Source: Bacillus luti (GTDB taxonomy: Bacteria > Bacillota > Bacilli > Bacillales > Bacillaceae_G). From it: a DNA stretch of 64,000 bases. The stretch covers positions 83,816 to 147,815 of the forward strand of contig NZ_MACI01000094.1 of the NCBI RefSeq assembly GCF_001884105.1. Direction: 5' to 3'. The position numbers and the translations under genes were made by a program. This document shows, piece after piece, positions 56,222-64,000 of the stretch (its first letter is position 1; each line of letters opens with the position of its first letter). The notes beneath the pieces were generated by a model. It searched no databases and was not told the origin of the DNA. It saw only the letters and a program-made list of their open reading frames with translations.

Positions 56222-56243
56222 AGACGGCAAAGCCGTCTGTTTC
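56222..56243 (-). terminator. intrinsic terminator of the YjcZ-like gene
   Basis: AGACGGC-TTT-GCCGTCT on the minus strand, followed by TTTTCTTT. Confidence 0.8.
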
Positions 56244-56267
56244 TTTCCATAGTTGTTTCATTTTACA

Positions 56268-56414
56268 TTAGCGAATGCAAGCAGCACCAACGATAATTAA
56301 AAGAATAAACAACACAACGATTAAGGCGAAGCCGCGTCCAGACCCGCCACAAGAACCGCCATAACCGTAGGAAGGATATGAACAAGTTGGATAGCAATAT
56401 GAGTATCCGTACAT
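56268..56414 (-). CDS. YjcZ family sporulation protein
   Basis: A 48-residue protein: a Tyr/Gly/Cys-rich N-terminal part ([15 protein letters not shown]) followed by one hydrophobic helix ([20 protein letters not shown]) and Arg at the end. This is the YjcZ/SscA type of small spore proteins found in many copies in Bacillus. SD AAAGGAGG precedes ATG. Probably expressed in sporulation and located in spore layers. Confidence 0.88.
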   Translation of the reverse strand: MYGYSYCYPTCSYPSYGYGGSCGGSGRGFALIVVLFILLIIVGAACIR

Positions 56415-58043
<1,629 letters not shown>

Positions 58044-58046
58044 GCC

Positions 58047-59024
58047 ATGGCTCAAATGACAATGATTCAAGCAATCACTGATGCTTTACGCGTTGAAATG
58101 AAAAATGACCCTAACGTACTTGTGTTTGGTGAAGACGTTGGTGTAAACGGCGGTGTATTCCGTGCTACTGAAGGTTTACAAGCTGAATTTGGTGAAGATC
58201 GTGTAATGGATACTCCACTTGCAGAGTCTGGTATTGGTGGACTTGCAGTTGGACTTGCATTAGAAGGTTTCCGTCCAGTTCCAGAAATCCAATTCTTCGG
58301 TTTCGTTTTTGAAGTAATGGATTCAATTTCTGGCCAATTAGCTCGTATGCGTTACCGTTCTGGTGGACGTTGGACTGCTCCAGTAACAGTTCGTTCTCCA
58401 TTCGGTGGCGGTGTTCATACTCCTGAACTACATGCTGATAGCTTAGAAGGATTAGTGGCTCAACAACCTGGTCTAAAAGTTGTTATTCCATCTACTCCAT
58501 ACGATGCAAAAGGTCTTTTAATCTCTGCGATTCGTGACAACGATCCAGTTATCTACTTAGAGCATATGAAATTGTACCGTTCATTCCGTCAAGATGTACC
58601 AGAAGGCGAATACACAATTGATTTAGGTAAAGCTGATATCAAACGTGAAGGTACAGATGTATCTGTTATCGCTTACGGTGCTATGGTTCACGCTGCATTA
58701 AAAGCTGCTGAAGAACTTGAAAAAGAAGGTATCTCTTTAGAGGTTGTTGACTTACGTACAGTTCAACCATTAGATATCGAAACAATCATCGCTTCTGTTG
58801 AAAAAACAGGCCGCGTAGTTGTAGTTCAAGAAGCACAAAAACAAGCTGGTATTGCAGCTAACGTTGTAGCGGAAATTAACGACCGTGCAATCTTAAACTT
58901 AGAAGCTCCAGTTGTACGTGTTGCAGCTGCTGATACAGTATTCCCATTCTCTCAAGCTGAGAGCGTATGGTTACCAAACCACAAAGATATTGTTGAAGCT
59001 GTTAACAAAGTAATGAACTTCTAA
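58047..59024 (+). CDS. pdhB: pyruvate dehydrogenase E1 component, beta subunit
   Basis: A 325-residue E1-beta subunit. Typical parts are [19 protein letters not shown] (with the ThDP-contacting Glu), [20 protein letters not shown], and the C-terminal transketolase domain with [12 protein letters not shown]. It starts 3 bases after the pdhA stop, with SD AAAGGAG in the end of pdhA. It forms the alpha2-beta2 E1 with PdhA. Confidence 0.97.
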   Translation: MAQMTMIQAITDALRVEMKNDPNVLVFGEDVGVNGGVFRATEGLQAEFGEDRVMDTPLAESGIGGLAVGLALEGFRPVPEIQFFGFVFEVMDSISGQLARMRYRSGGRWTAPVTVRSPFGGGVHTPELHADSLEGLVAQQPGLKVVIPSTPYDAKGLLISAIRDNDPVIYLEHMKLYRSFRQDVPEGEYTIDLGKADIKREGTDVSVIAYGAMVHAALKAAEELEKEGISLEVVDLRTVQPLDIETIIASVEKTGRVVVVQEAQKQAGIAANVVAEINDRAILNLEAPVVRVAAADTVFPFSQAESVWLPNHKDIVEAVNKVMNF

Positions 59025-59038
59025 TTTTTAGCTTTTCA

Positions 59039-59078
59039 TGTGCAAAAGAAATCAGCACATGCTGGTTTCTTTTGTACA
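59039..59078 (+). other. intercistronic 18-bp hairpin in the pdh operon
   Basis: Arms 59039-59056 and 59061-59078 pair over 18 positions (two G-U) with an ACAT loop and no T-run after. It probably marks a processing or stability point between the E1 and E2/E3 parts of the message, allowing different amounts of subunits. Confidence 0.7.
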
Positions 59079-59117
59079 TATTCCATAATAATGAAATGAA
59101 TCAGGGGGCTGAATTCC

Positions 59118-60407
59118 GTGGCATTTGAATTTAAACTACCAGATATCGGTGAAGGTATCCACGAAGGTGAAATCGTAAAATGGTTTATTAAACCAGGCGA
59201 TGAAGTAAACGAAGACGATGTACTTCTTGAAGTACAAAATGATAAAGCAGTAGTAGAAATCCCTTCTCCTGTTAAAGGTAAAGTACTTGAAGTACTTGTA
59301 GAAGAAGGAACAGTTGCAATTGTAGGAGATACATTAATTAAATTTGATGCTCCTGGATATGAAAACCTTAAATTTAAAGGTGACGATCATGATGAAGCTC
59401 CAAAAGCTGAAGAAGCAGCAGTAGAAGCTCCAGCAGCGGAAGCTACTCCAGCAGCAACTGCAGAAGTAGTAAATGAGCGCGTAATCGCTATGCCATCTGT
59501 TCGTAAATATGCTCGTGAAAACGGCGTAGACATTCATAAAGTAGCTGGTTCTGGTAAGAACGGCCGTATCGTTAAAGCTGACATCGATGCATTTGCAAAT
59601 GGTGGACAAGCAGTAGCAGCAACTGAGGCTCCAGCAGCAGTAGAAGCTACTCCAGCAGCAGCGAAAGAAGAAGCACCAAAAGCACAACCAATCCCAGCTG
59701 GTGAATATCCAGAAACTCGTGAGAAAATGAGTGGTATCCGTAAAGCGATTGCAAAAGCAATGGTTAACTCTAAGCATACAGCTCCTCACGTAACATTAAT
59801 GGATGAAGTTGATGTAACTGAGCTTGTTGCTCACCGTAAGAAGTTCAAAGCTGTTGCAGCTGACAAAGGTATTAAATTAACTTACCTTCCATACGTTGTT
59901 AAAGCTTTAACATCTGCATTACGTGAATACCCAATGTTAAACACTTCTTTAGACGATGCATCTCAAGAAGTAGTTCATAAACATTACTTCAACATCGGTA
60001 TCGCAGCTGATACAGACAAAGGTCTATTAGTACCAGTTGTTAAAGATACAGATCGCAAGTCTATCTTCACTATTTCTAACGAGATTAATGATCTTGCTGG
60101 TAAAGCACGTGACGGTCGTTTAGCTCCGGCTGAAATGAAAGGTGCTTCTTGCACAATTACAAACATTGGTTCTGCAGGTGGACAATGGTTCACTCCAGTT
60201 ATCAACCACCCAGAAGTAGCAATCCTTGGTATCGGCCGTATCGCTGAGAAGCCAGTTGTGAAAAACGGTGAAATCGTTGCAGCTCCAGTATTAGCATTAT
60301 CTCTAAGCTTTGACCATCGTTTAATTGACGGCGCAACTGCTCAAAAAGCATTAAACCAAATTAAACGTCTATTGAATGACCCACAATTATTAGTAATGGA
60401 GGCGTAA
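59118..60407 (+). CDS. pdhC: dihydrolipoamide acetyltransferase (E2)
   Basis: A 429-residue E2 core protein. One lipoyl domain (1-80, lipoylated Lys in [10 protein letters not shown]) is followed by an Ala/Pro/Glu linker, the peripheral subunit-binding domain ([23 protein letters not shown]), a second linker and the catalytic domain with [12 protein letters not shown]. It forms the complex core and transfers acetyl to CoA. GTG start with SD CAGGGGG. Confidence 0.97.
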   Translation: MAFEFKLPDIGEGIHEGEIVKWFIKPGDEVNEDDVLLEVQNDKAVVEIPSPVKGKVLEVLVEEGTVAIVGDTLIKFDAPGYENLKFKGDDHDEAPKAEEAAVEAPAAEATPAATAEVVNERVIAMPSVRKYARENGVDIHKVAGSGKNGRIVKADIDAFANGGQAVAATEAPAAVEATPAAAKEEAPKAQPIPAGEYPETREKMSGIRKAIAKAMVNSKHTAPHVTLMDEVDVTELVAHRKKFKAVAADKGIKLTYLPYVVKALTSALREYPMLNTSLDDASQEVVHKHYFNIGIAADTDKGLLVPVVKDTDRKSIFTISNEINDLAGKARDGRLAPAEMKGASCTITNIGSAGGQWFTPVINHPEVAILGIGRIAEKPVVKNGEIVAAPVLALSLSFDHRLIDGATAQKALNQIKRLLNDPQLLVMEA

Positions 60408-60412
60408 TAACA

Positions 60413-61825
60413 ATGGTAGTAGGAGATTTCCCAATTGAATTAGATACAGTCGTTGTTGGTGCAGGTCCTGGTGGATACGTTGCGGCAATTCGTGCAGCAC
60501 AATTAGGTCAAAAGGTAGCAATCATCGAAAAAGCTAACCTTGGTGGCGTATGCTTAAACGTTGGATGTATTCCTTCAAAAGCGTTAATCAATGCAGGTCA
60601 TCGTTATGAGAATGCAATGCATTCTGATGACATGGGTATCACTGCAGAGAACGTAAAAGTTGACTTTACAAAAGTTCAAGAATGGAAAAACGGCGTAGTT
60701 AAGAAATTAACTGGCGGTGTTGAAGGCCTTCTTAAAGGTAACAAAGTTGAAATCATTCGCGGTGAAGCTTACTTCGTAGATGCTAACACTTTACGCGTAA
60801 TGACTGAAGATGCAGCTCAAACTTACACGTTTAAAAATGCTGTTCTTGCAACTGGTTCTACACCAATCGAAATTCCAGGATTCAAATACTCTAAACGTGT
60901 TATCAACTCTACAGGCGCTTTAAGCTTACCTGAAATTCCTAAAAAACTTGTTGTAATCGGCGGCGGTTACATCGGTATGGAATTAGGAACTGCATATGCT
61001 AACTTCGGTACAGAAGTTACTGTAGTAGAAGCTGGTGACGAAATCTTAGCTGGTTTCGAAAAAGCTATGAGCTCTGTTGTTAAACGTGCTCTTCAAAAGA
61101 AAGGTAACGTAAATATCCATACAAAAGCTATGGCTAAAGGCGTTGAAGAAACAGAAACTGGCGTAAAAGTTAGCTTTGAAGTTAAAGGTGAAATCCAAAC
61201 TGTAGAAGCAGATTACGTATTAGTAACTGTAGGTCGTCGTCCAAACACTCAAGAAATCGGTCTTGAGCAAGTTGGAGTTAAAATGACTGACCGCGGCATC
61301 ATCGAAATTGATGAGCAATGTCGTACAAACGTACCAAACATCTATGCAATCGGTGATATCGTTCCTGGACCACCATTAGCTCACAAAGCTTCTTACGAAG
61401 GTAAAGTAGCTGTTGAAGCAATTAGTGGCCATGCATCAGCAATCGATTACATCGGAATTCCTGCAGTATGCTTCACTGATCCAGAATTAGCATCTGTTGG
61501 TTACACTAAGAAACAAGCAGAAGAAGCAGGAATGACAGTAGCTGTATCTAAGTTCCCATTCGCTGCAAACGGTCGTGCGTTATCATTAAACAGCACTGAC
61601 GGTTTCCTACAACTTGTAACACGTAAAGAAGACGGTCTTCTTGTAGGTGCTCAAGTTGCAGGTGCAGGCGCTTCTGATATTATCTCTGAGATTGGTTTAG
61701 CTATCGAAGCTGGAATGACAGCAGAAGATATCGCTCAAACAATCCACGCTCACCCAACATTAGGTGAGATCACAATGGAAGCAGCTGAAGTTGCTCTTGG
61801 AATGCCAATTCACATTGTAAAATAA
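60413..61825 (+). CDS. pdhD: dihydrolipoamide dehydrogenase (E3)
   Basis: A 470-residue flavoprotein that reoxidises dihydrolipoamide with NAD. The FAD motif is [12 protein letters not shown], the redox disulfide is in [15 protein letters not shown], the NAD motif is [13 protein letters not shown], and the C-terminal His-Glu pair is in HAHPTLGE. It starts 5 bases after pdhC with SD GGAGGCG. Last gene of the operon before a terminator. Confidence 0.97.
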   Translation: MVVGDFPIELDTVVVGAGPGGYVAAIRAAQLGQKVAIIEKANLGGVCLNVGCIPSKALINAGHRYENAMHSDDMGITAENVKVDFTKVQEWKNGVVKKLTGGVEGLLKGNKVEIIRGEAYFVDANTLRVMTEDAAQTYTFKNAVLATGSTPIEIPGFKYSKRVINSTGALSLPEIPKKLVVIGGGYIGMELGTAYANFGTEVTVVEAGDEILAGFEKAMSSVVKRALQKKGNVNIHTKAMAKGVEETETGVKVSFEVKGEIQTVEADYVLVTVGRRPNTQEIGLEQVGVKMTDRGIIEIDEQCRTNVPNIYAIGDIVPGPPLAHKASYEGKVAVEAISGHASAIDYIGIPAVCFTDPELASVGYTKKQAEEAGMTVAVSKFPFAANGRALSLNSTDGFLQLVTRKEDGLLVGAQVAGAGASDIISEIGLAIEAGMTAEDIAQTIHAHPTLGEITMEAAEVALGMPIHIVK

Positions 61826-61831
61826 ATAATG

Positions 61832-61870
61832 AAAAAAAGCGTCTCTTAAATTTTAGAGACGCTTTTTTAT
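61832..61870 (+). terminator. intrinsic terminator of the pdh operon
   Basis: A 14-bp stem (AAAAAAGCGTCTCT/AGAGACGCTTTTTT) with an 8-base loop and a T-run. Confidence 0.92.
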
Positions 61871-62232
61871 TTTCTATTTTAAATGGATATATTTCTTTAC
61901 TTGCACTAGTGTTCTTGCAACGAAATAGAACAATAGCGGCATTTAGTTCTTTAAGAGCCTTTATAAGGTTATTAATTTCTGCAAAACGTAGATTAATAAA
62001 AGTGTTTGTTTGAATTCTTGTACGAATAAAGGATAAGTTGCATTTACATAAGAATCTTTAATAATGACAACATGCAGTTTGTTTTGCATATAAATAGTTA
62101 TGAGCCTAACAAATACTAGAAGAATAGAGAATAAAAGTCTTAAATAATTGATACACATAGAAGCATATTTTGAAATATAGAGAGGATCAGGCTGAATTAT
62201 ATAATAGAAGGGATATATGAGGAGGTAACGCT
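61871..62232. other. intergenic region after pdhD
   Basis: AT-rich, no convincing gene. A minus-strand open frame of 65 codons lacks an SD. TATAAT at 62201-62206 probably belongs to the promoter of the next small gene. Confidence 0.35.
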
Positions 62233-62460
62233 ATGAAAACTACGCTAGTTTCATTTTTGCACCTAGTTTTATGGAGTGGATTTTCAGCAGTGTTATTATT
62301 ATCAAGTCGTGATAAACTTCATTATAAAATTTTTCTTTTTCTCATATTTGTTTACTTAGCGTATGTAATAGCGTATTTCATACTAAGTGCAAGGAGAAAA
62401 GCGATATTTCTTACTTGCACAAATAGTATGGTTTTTTTAATCATTTATTTTTGTTTTTAA
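62233..62460 (+). CDS. small membrane protein, unknown
   Basis: A 75-residue protein of two or three hydrophobic helices with basic loops (SSRDKLHYK, SARRKA). SD GAGGAGG precedes ATG. No family recognised. It ends one base before the convergent DUF1885-like gene. Confidence 0.7.
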   Translation: MKTTLVSFLHLVLWSGFSAVLLLSSRDKLHYKIFLFLIFVYLAYVIAYFILSARRKAIFLTCTNSMVFLIIYFCF

Positions 62461-62461
62461 A

Positions 62462-62854
62462 TTAACGTTTATAGAAATACATTGTTCTTCCATTAAATAA
62501 TTGTAACTCTCCTTCTAATTTCTTCGCTAGAAAACGACTAAATTCATTTGCTTTACCTTTATCGCCAAATGTTGCTGTAGTAGGTAAAGAAATTTGAATG
62601 AAAGACTGCTCTTTTTCTATTCCAATTCCTACATAAATCGAATCATATCGATCGTGACTCGATTGGAGTTTTAACGTTGTCATTGATGTATCTAATATTT
62701 CATAAGGAAAAGCTGTATTTGTATAAGCATAATTAATTTGATCGCCAGTCCTGGCAGTGACGGTTTTATAGTTATCAAAAAGGTGTTTTACATCCTCTAT
62801 TGAAACAGATTGTTGATTGGAATTAGGTACAAGCGTAATAAAGGCATGTTGCAT
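62462..62854 (-). CDS. DUF1885-like protein
   Basis: A 130-residue soluble protein: MQHAFITLVPNSNQQSVSIEDVKHLFDNY, TGDQINYAYTNTAFPYEIL and the C-terminal EFSRFLAKKLEGELQLFNGRTMYFYKR. The length and pattern resemble DUF1885, a Bacillus family with an FKBP-like fold; the assignment is tentative. SD AGGGGGAA precedes ATG. Convergent with the small membrane-protein gene. Confidence 0.75.
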   Translation of the reverse strand: MQHAFITLVPNSNQQSVSIEDVKHLFDNYKTVTARTGDQINYAYTNTAFPYEILDTSMTTLKLQSSHDRYDSIYVGIGIEKEQSFIQISLPTTATFGDKGKANEFSRFLAKKLEGELQLFNGRTMYFYKR

Positions 62855-62987
62855 ATAAGTTCCCCCTAATTTAGTAGAATACTATCATTCTACATCATAC
62901 TGAATTTTTTGACAATTAAAAGGAGTATTACTTTTTTTGTTTAATATAGTATGAGATAGGATAGGTGATCTAGAAAGGTGGAAGCCG

Positions 62988-63284
62988 ATGTTTGAAAAAT
63001 TGTATGATGAGCATGAAAGTGTGAAGGTACGATTTTTGGGGTTTATGACACATGATACGCGTTATGATTTTGGGGTTATTTATACAAATATGTTTTTTGG
63101 GAAGCCACTCATTGTTTGTATGCAGACGGGAAGGTCTACTTTGCTTGGACAAGATGATGTGGAGAATGTTCAATATATGCAGGAAATTTTTAAGTTAGGG
63201 TCGGAAGAGGAAGCGATGGAGTTAGCTCAGTTTTTCAAATTTCTTGTTCCGTCTACTTCTTTACATGCGGAGTATGAAGAATAA
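62988..63284 (+). CDS. DUF3055 (SAV0927) family protein
   Basis: A 98-residue soluble acidic protein with LYDEHESVKVRFLGFMTHDTRYDFGVIYTNMFFGKPLIVCMQTGRSTLLGQDD, which is the well-conserved DUF3055/SAV0927 pattern of Firmicutes. Function unknown. SD GAAAGGTGG precedes ATG. Terminator follows. Confidence 0.87.
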   Translation: MFEKLYDEHESVKVRFLGFMTHDTRYDFGVIYTNMFFGKPLIVCMQTGRSTLLGQDDVENVQYMQEIFKLGSEEEAMELAQFFKFLVPSTSLHAEYEE

Positions 63285-63291
63285 TTAACGA

Positions 63292-63328
63292 GAAACAGTC
63301 GTACGTATGATTATGGCTGTTTTTTTGT
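63292..63328 (+). terminator. intrinsic terminator of the DUF3055 gene
   Basis: GAAACAG pairs with CTGTTTT around a structured loop, followed by T7. Confidence 0.65.
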
Positions 63329-63366
63329 TTGAATATCGCATACTAATTAAATTTTAAAATATTTAA

Positions 63367-63415
63367 TGTGTTATACTAAAAACCTATTGACGTAAAAAGT
63401 ATAACATATTAAAAT
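63367..63415 (+). promoter_or_regulatory. promoter with paired CcpN-box matches upstream of the SR1P genes
   Basis: The -35 TTGACG (63387-63392), a 17-base spacer and -10 TAAAAT (63410-63415). TGTGTTATACT (63367-63377) on the plus strand and TATGTTATACT on the minus strand (63398-63408) both match the CcpN consensus TRTGHYATAYW as I remember it; their centres are 31 bp apart and they bracket the -35. CcpN represses sr1, gapB and pckA under glycolytic conditions in B. subtilis, so the same control is expected. Confidence 0.72.
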
Positions 63416-63479
63416 AAAGACAGAAAGTTAAGCGGTTACAAAAAGTTTTTGGGATTATAAACTTAGGGGGAAATGGAAA

Positions 63480-63608
63480 ATGGGAACAATCGTATGTCAA
63501 GATTGTGAAGGTACAATTGCACACTTCGAGGATGAGAAAGTAACGGTACTTTACGGGAAATGTGGATCTTGCGGATGTGATCACACAGAGCATACAAAAG
63601 CCCAATAA
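63480..63608 (+). CDS. SR1P-like GapA-binding peptide, copy 1
   Basis: A 42-residue peptide starting MGTIVCQDCEGTIAHFEDEK, with CxxC (6, 9) and a second Cys group at 28, 31 and 33. It matches SR1P, the peptide encoded by the dual-function SR1 RNA of B. subtilis, which binds GapA and helps it recruit RNase J1. Its position downstream of pdhD is as in B. subtilis. SD AGGGGG. First of three tandem copies. Confidence 0.92.
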   Translation: MGTIVCQDCEGTIAHFEDEKVTVLYGKCGSCGCDHTEHTKAQ

Positions 63609-63667
63609 TTGATAAGAAATGGACAGCTAAAAGTTTTTAGGACCATAAACTTAGGGGGAAATGAAAC

Positions 63668-63796
63668 ATGGGAACAATCGTATGTCAAGTATGCGAAGGA
63701 ACAATCGCGCATTTTGAAGATGAGAAAACGACAGTACTTTATGGGAAATGTGGTACAAATTGTGATTGTGCTAGTAGAGATAACGCGAAAGCTTAA
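63668..63796 (+). CDS. SR1P-like GapA-binding peptide, copy 2
   Basis: A 42-residue paralogue (MGTIVCQVCEGTIAHFEDEK, then TTVLYGKCGTNCDCASRDNAKA). Cys pairs at 6/9 and 28/32/34. The leader TTTTTAGGACCATAAACTTAGGGGG is nearly the same as that of copy 1, so the duplicated unit includes the ribosome-binding region. No separate promoter is evident. Confidence 0.9.
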   Translation: MGTIVCQVCEGTIAHFEDEKTTVLYGKCGTNCDCASRDNAKA

Positions 63797-63841
63797 TGAT
63801 AAATAAGTAGATTACTAATAAAACTCAGGGGGAAATGAAAC

Positions 63842-63970
63842 ATGGGAACAATCGTATGCCAAGTATGTGAAGGAACAATTGCACATTTTGAAGATGAAAA
63901 ATCAACAGTATTATATGGGAAATGTGGATCTCATTGCGAGTGTAACCATAAAGAACATAAAAAAGCTTAA
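63842..63970 (+). CDS. SR1P-like GapA-binding peptide, copy 3
   Basis: A 42-residue paralogue (MGTIVCQVCEGTIAHFEDEK, then STVLYGKCGSHCECNHKEHKKA). Closer to copy 2 in its first 20 residues and to copy 1 in its His/Glu-rich end. SD CAGGGGG with the same AAATGAAAC spacing as copy 2. Confidence 0.9.
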   Translation: MGTIVCQVCEGTIAHFEDEKSTVLYGKCGSHCECNHKEHKKA

Positions 63971-63978
63971 TAATAAGA

Positions 63979-64000
63979 AAGAGCGCCTACATATGTAGGC
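63979..64000 (+). terminator. start of a terminator cut by the window end
   Basis: After copy 3, AGAGC then GCCTACATATGTAGGC (a perfect 16-bp palindrome) runs to the last base. AGAGCG before it would pair with bases beyond the window. Confidence 0.6.

Noticed and set aside
59334-59789. 151-codon minus-strand frame inside pdhC rich in Cys, Phe, Trp
   Set aside because: Antisense of the Ala/Pro/Glu-rich linker codons of E2; composition is an artefact and there is no SD.
61961-62158. 65-codon minus-strand frame in the gap after pdhD
   Set aside because: No SD, no recognisable family, no terminator; probably chance.

Overview
The window is a low-GC Firmicute chromosome segment that fits the Bacillus cereus group. 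Evidence for this: close Bacillus family proteins throughout, a yku/ykr/pdh gene order collinear in outline with Bacillus subtilis, many A/G-rich Shine-Dalgarno (SD) sites, frequent GTG/TTG starts, and small sporulation proteins. I see no rRNA, tRNA, insertion sequence, CRISPR array or intact prophage. It reads as core chromosome with a few accessory genes. Species cannot be fixed from this sequence alone.

Region 1 (1-12.3 kb) is mixed. It holds the methionine-salvage genes mtnK (3' end) and mtnA, a YvrJ microprotein, 3-hydroxybutyrate dehydrogenase, and a PadR regulator with two duplicated HAAS-type membrane proteins behind a striking triple operator. It continues with a metzincin-like protein, a Nudix hydrolase, a thiolase, an AAA ATPase, membrane proteins, two lipoproteins, an RDD protein and a truncated short-chain dehydrogenase.

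Region 2 (12.3-22.3 kb) is a maltodextrin regulon: MsmX-type ATPase, oligo-1,6-glucosidase, neopullulanase/maltogenic amylase, MdxE-MdxF-MdxG transporter and a LacI-family regulator. Several GCAAACGTTTTC-like operators suit CcpA or the local regulator.

Region 3 (22.3-36.2 kb) holds PatA aminotransferase, a KinB-like sporulation kinase, a MerR/coiled-coil protein, a NucA-like nuclease with its ComJ/Nin inhibitor, and metE behind a cobalamin riboswitch. Next come a second PadR regulator, a 14-TM exporter, an orphan holin-like protein, a degenerate GGDEF protein, YkyA and YkyB.

Region 4 (36.2-56.4 kb) carries polyphosphate metabolism (ppx, ppk) and then the yku/ykr core: ykuE, fadH, ykuI, ykuJ, ykuK, abbA, ykuL, ccpC, dapH, ykuR, ktrC, rnjA, rpoY, ykrA and def. 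Several unannotated microproteins sit among them. A probable C-rich small RNA lies immediately upstream of ykuI.

Region 5 (56.4-64 kb) is the pyruvate dehydrogenase operon pdhABCD with a CRE in its leader, then small conserved genes, and finally three tandem SR1P (GapA-binding peptide) genes. These are preceded by a strong promoter flanked by two inverted matches to the CcpN consensus. In B. subtilis a single SR1 RNA gene lies downstream of pdhD, so the tripled copy here is notable.

Most interesting for follow-up: the C-rich sRNA candidate at about 42.55-42.65 kb, the triplicated SR1P locus, the phased PadR operator array, and the overlapping inverted repeats between mdxG and malR.
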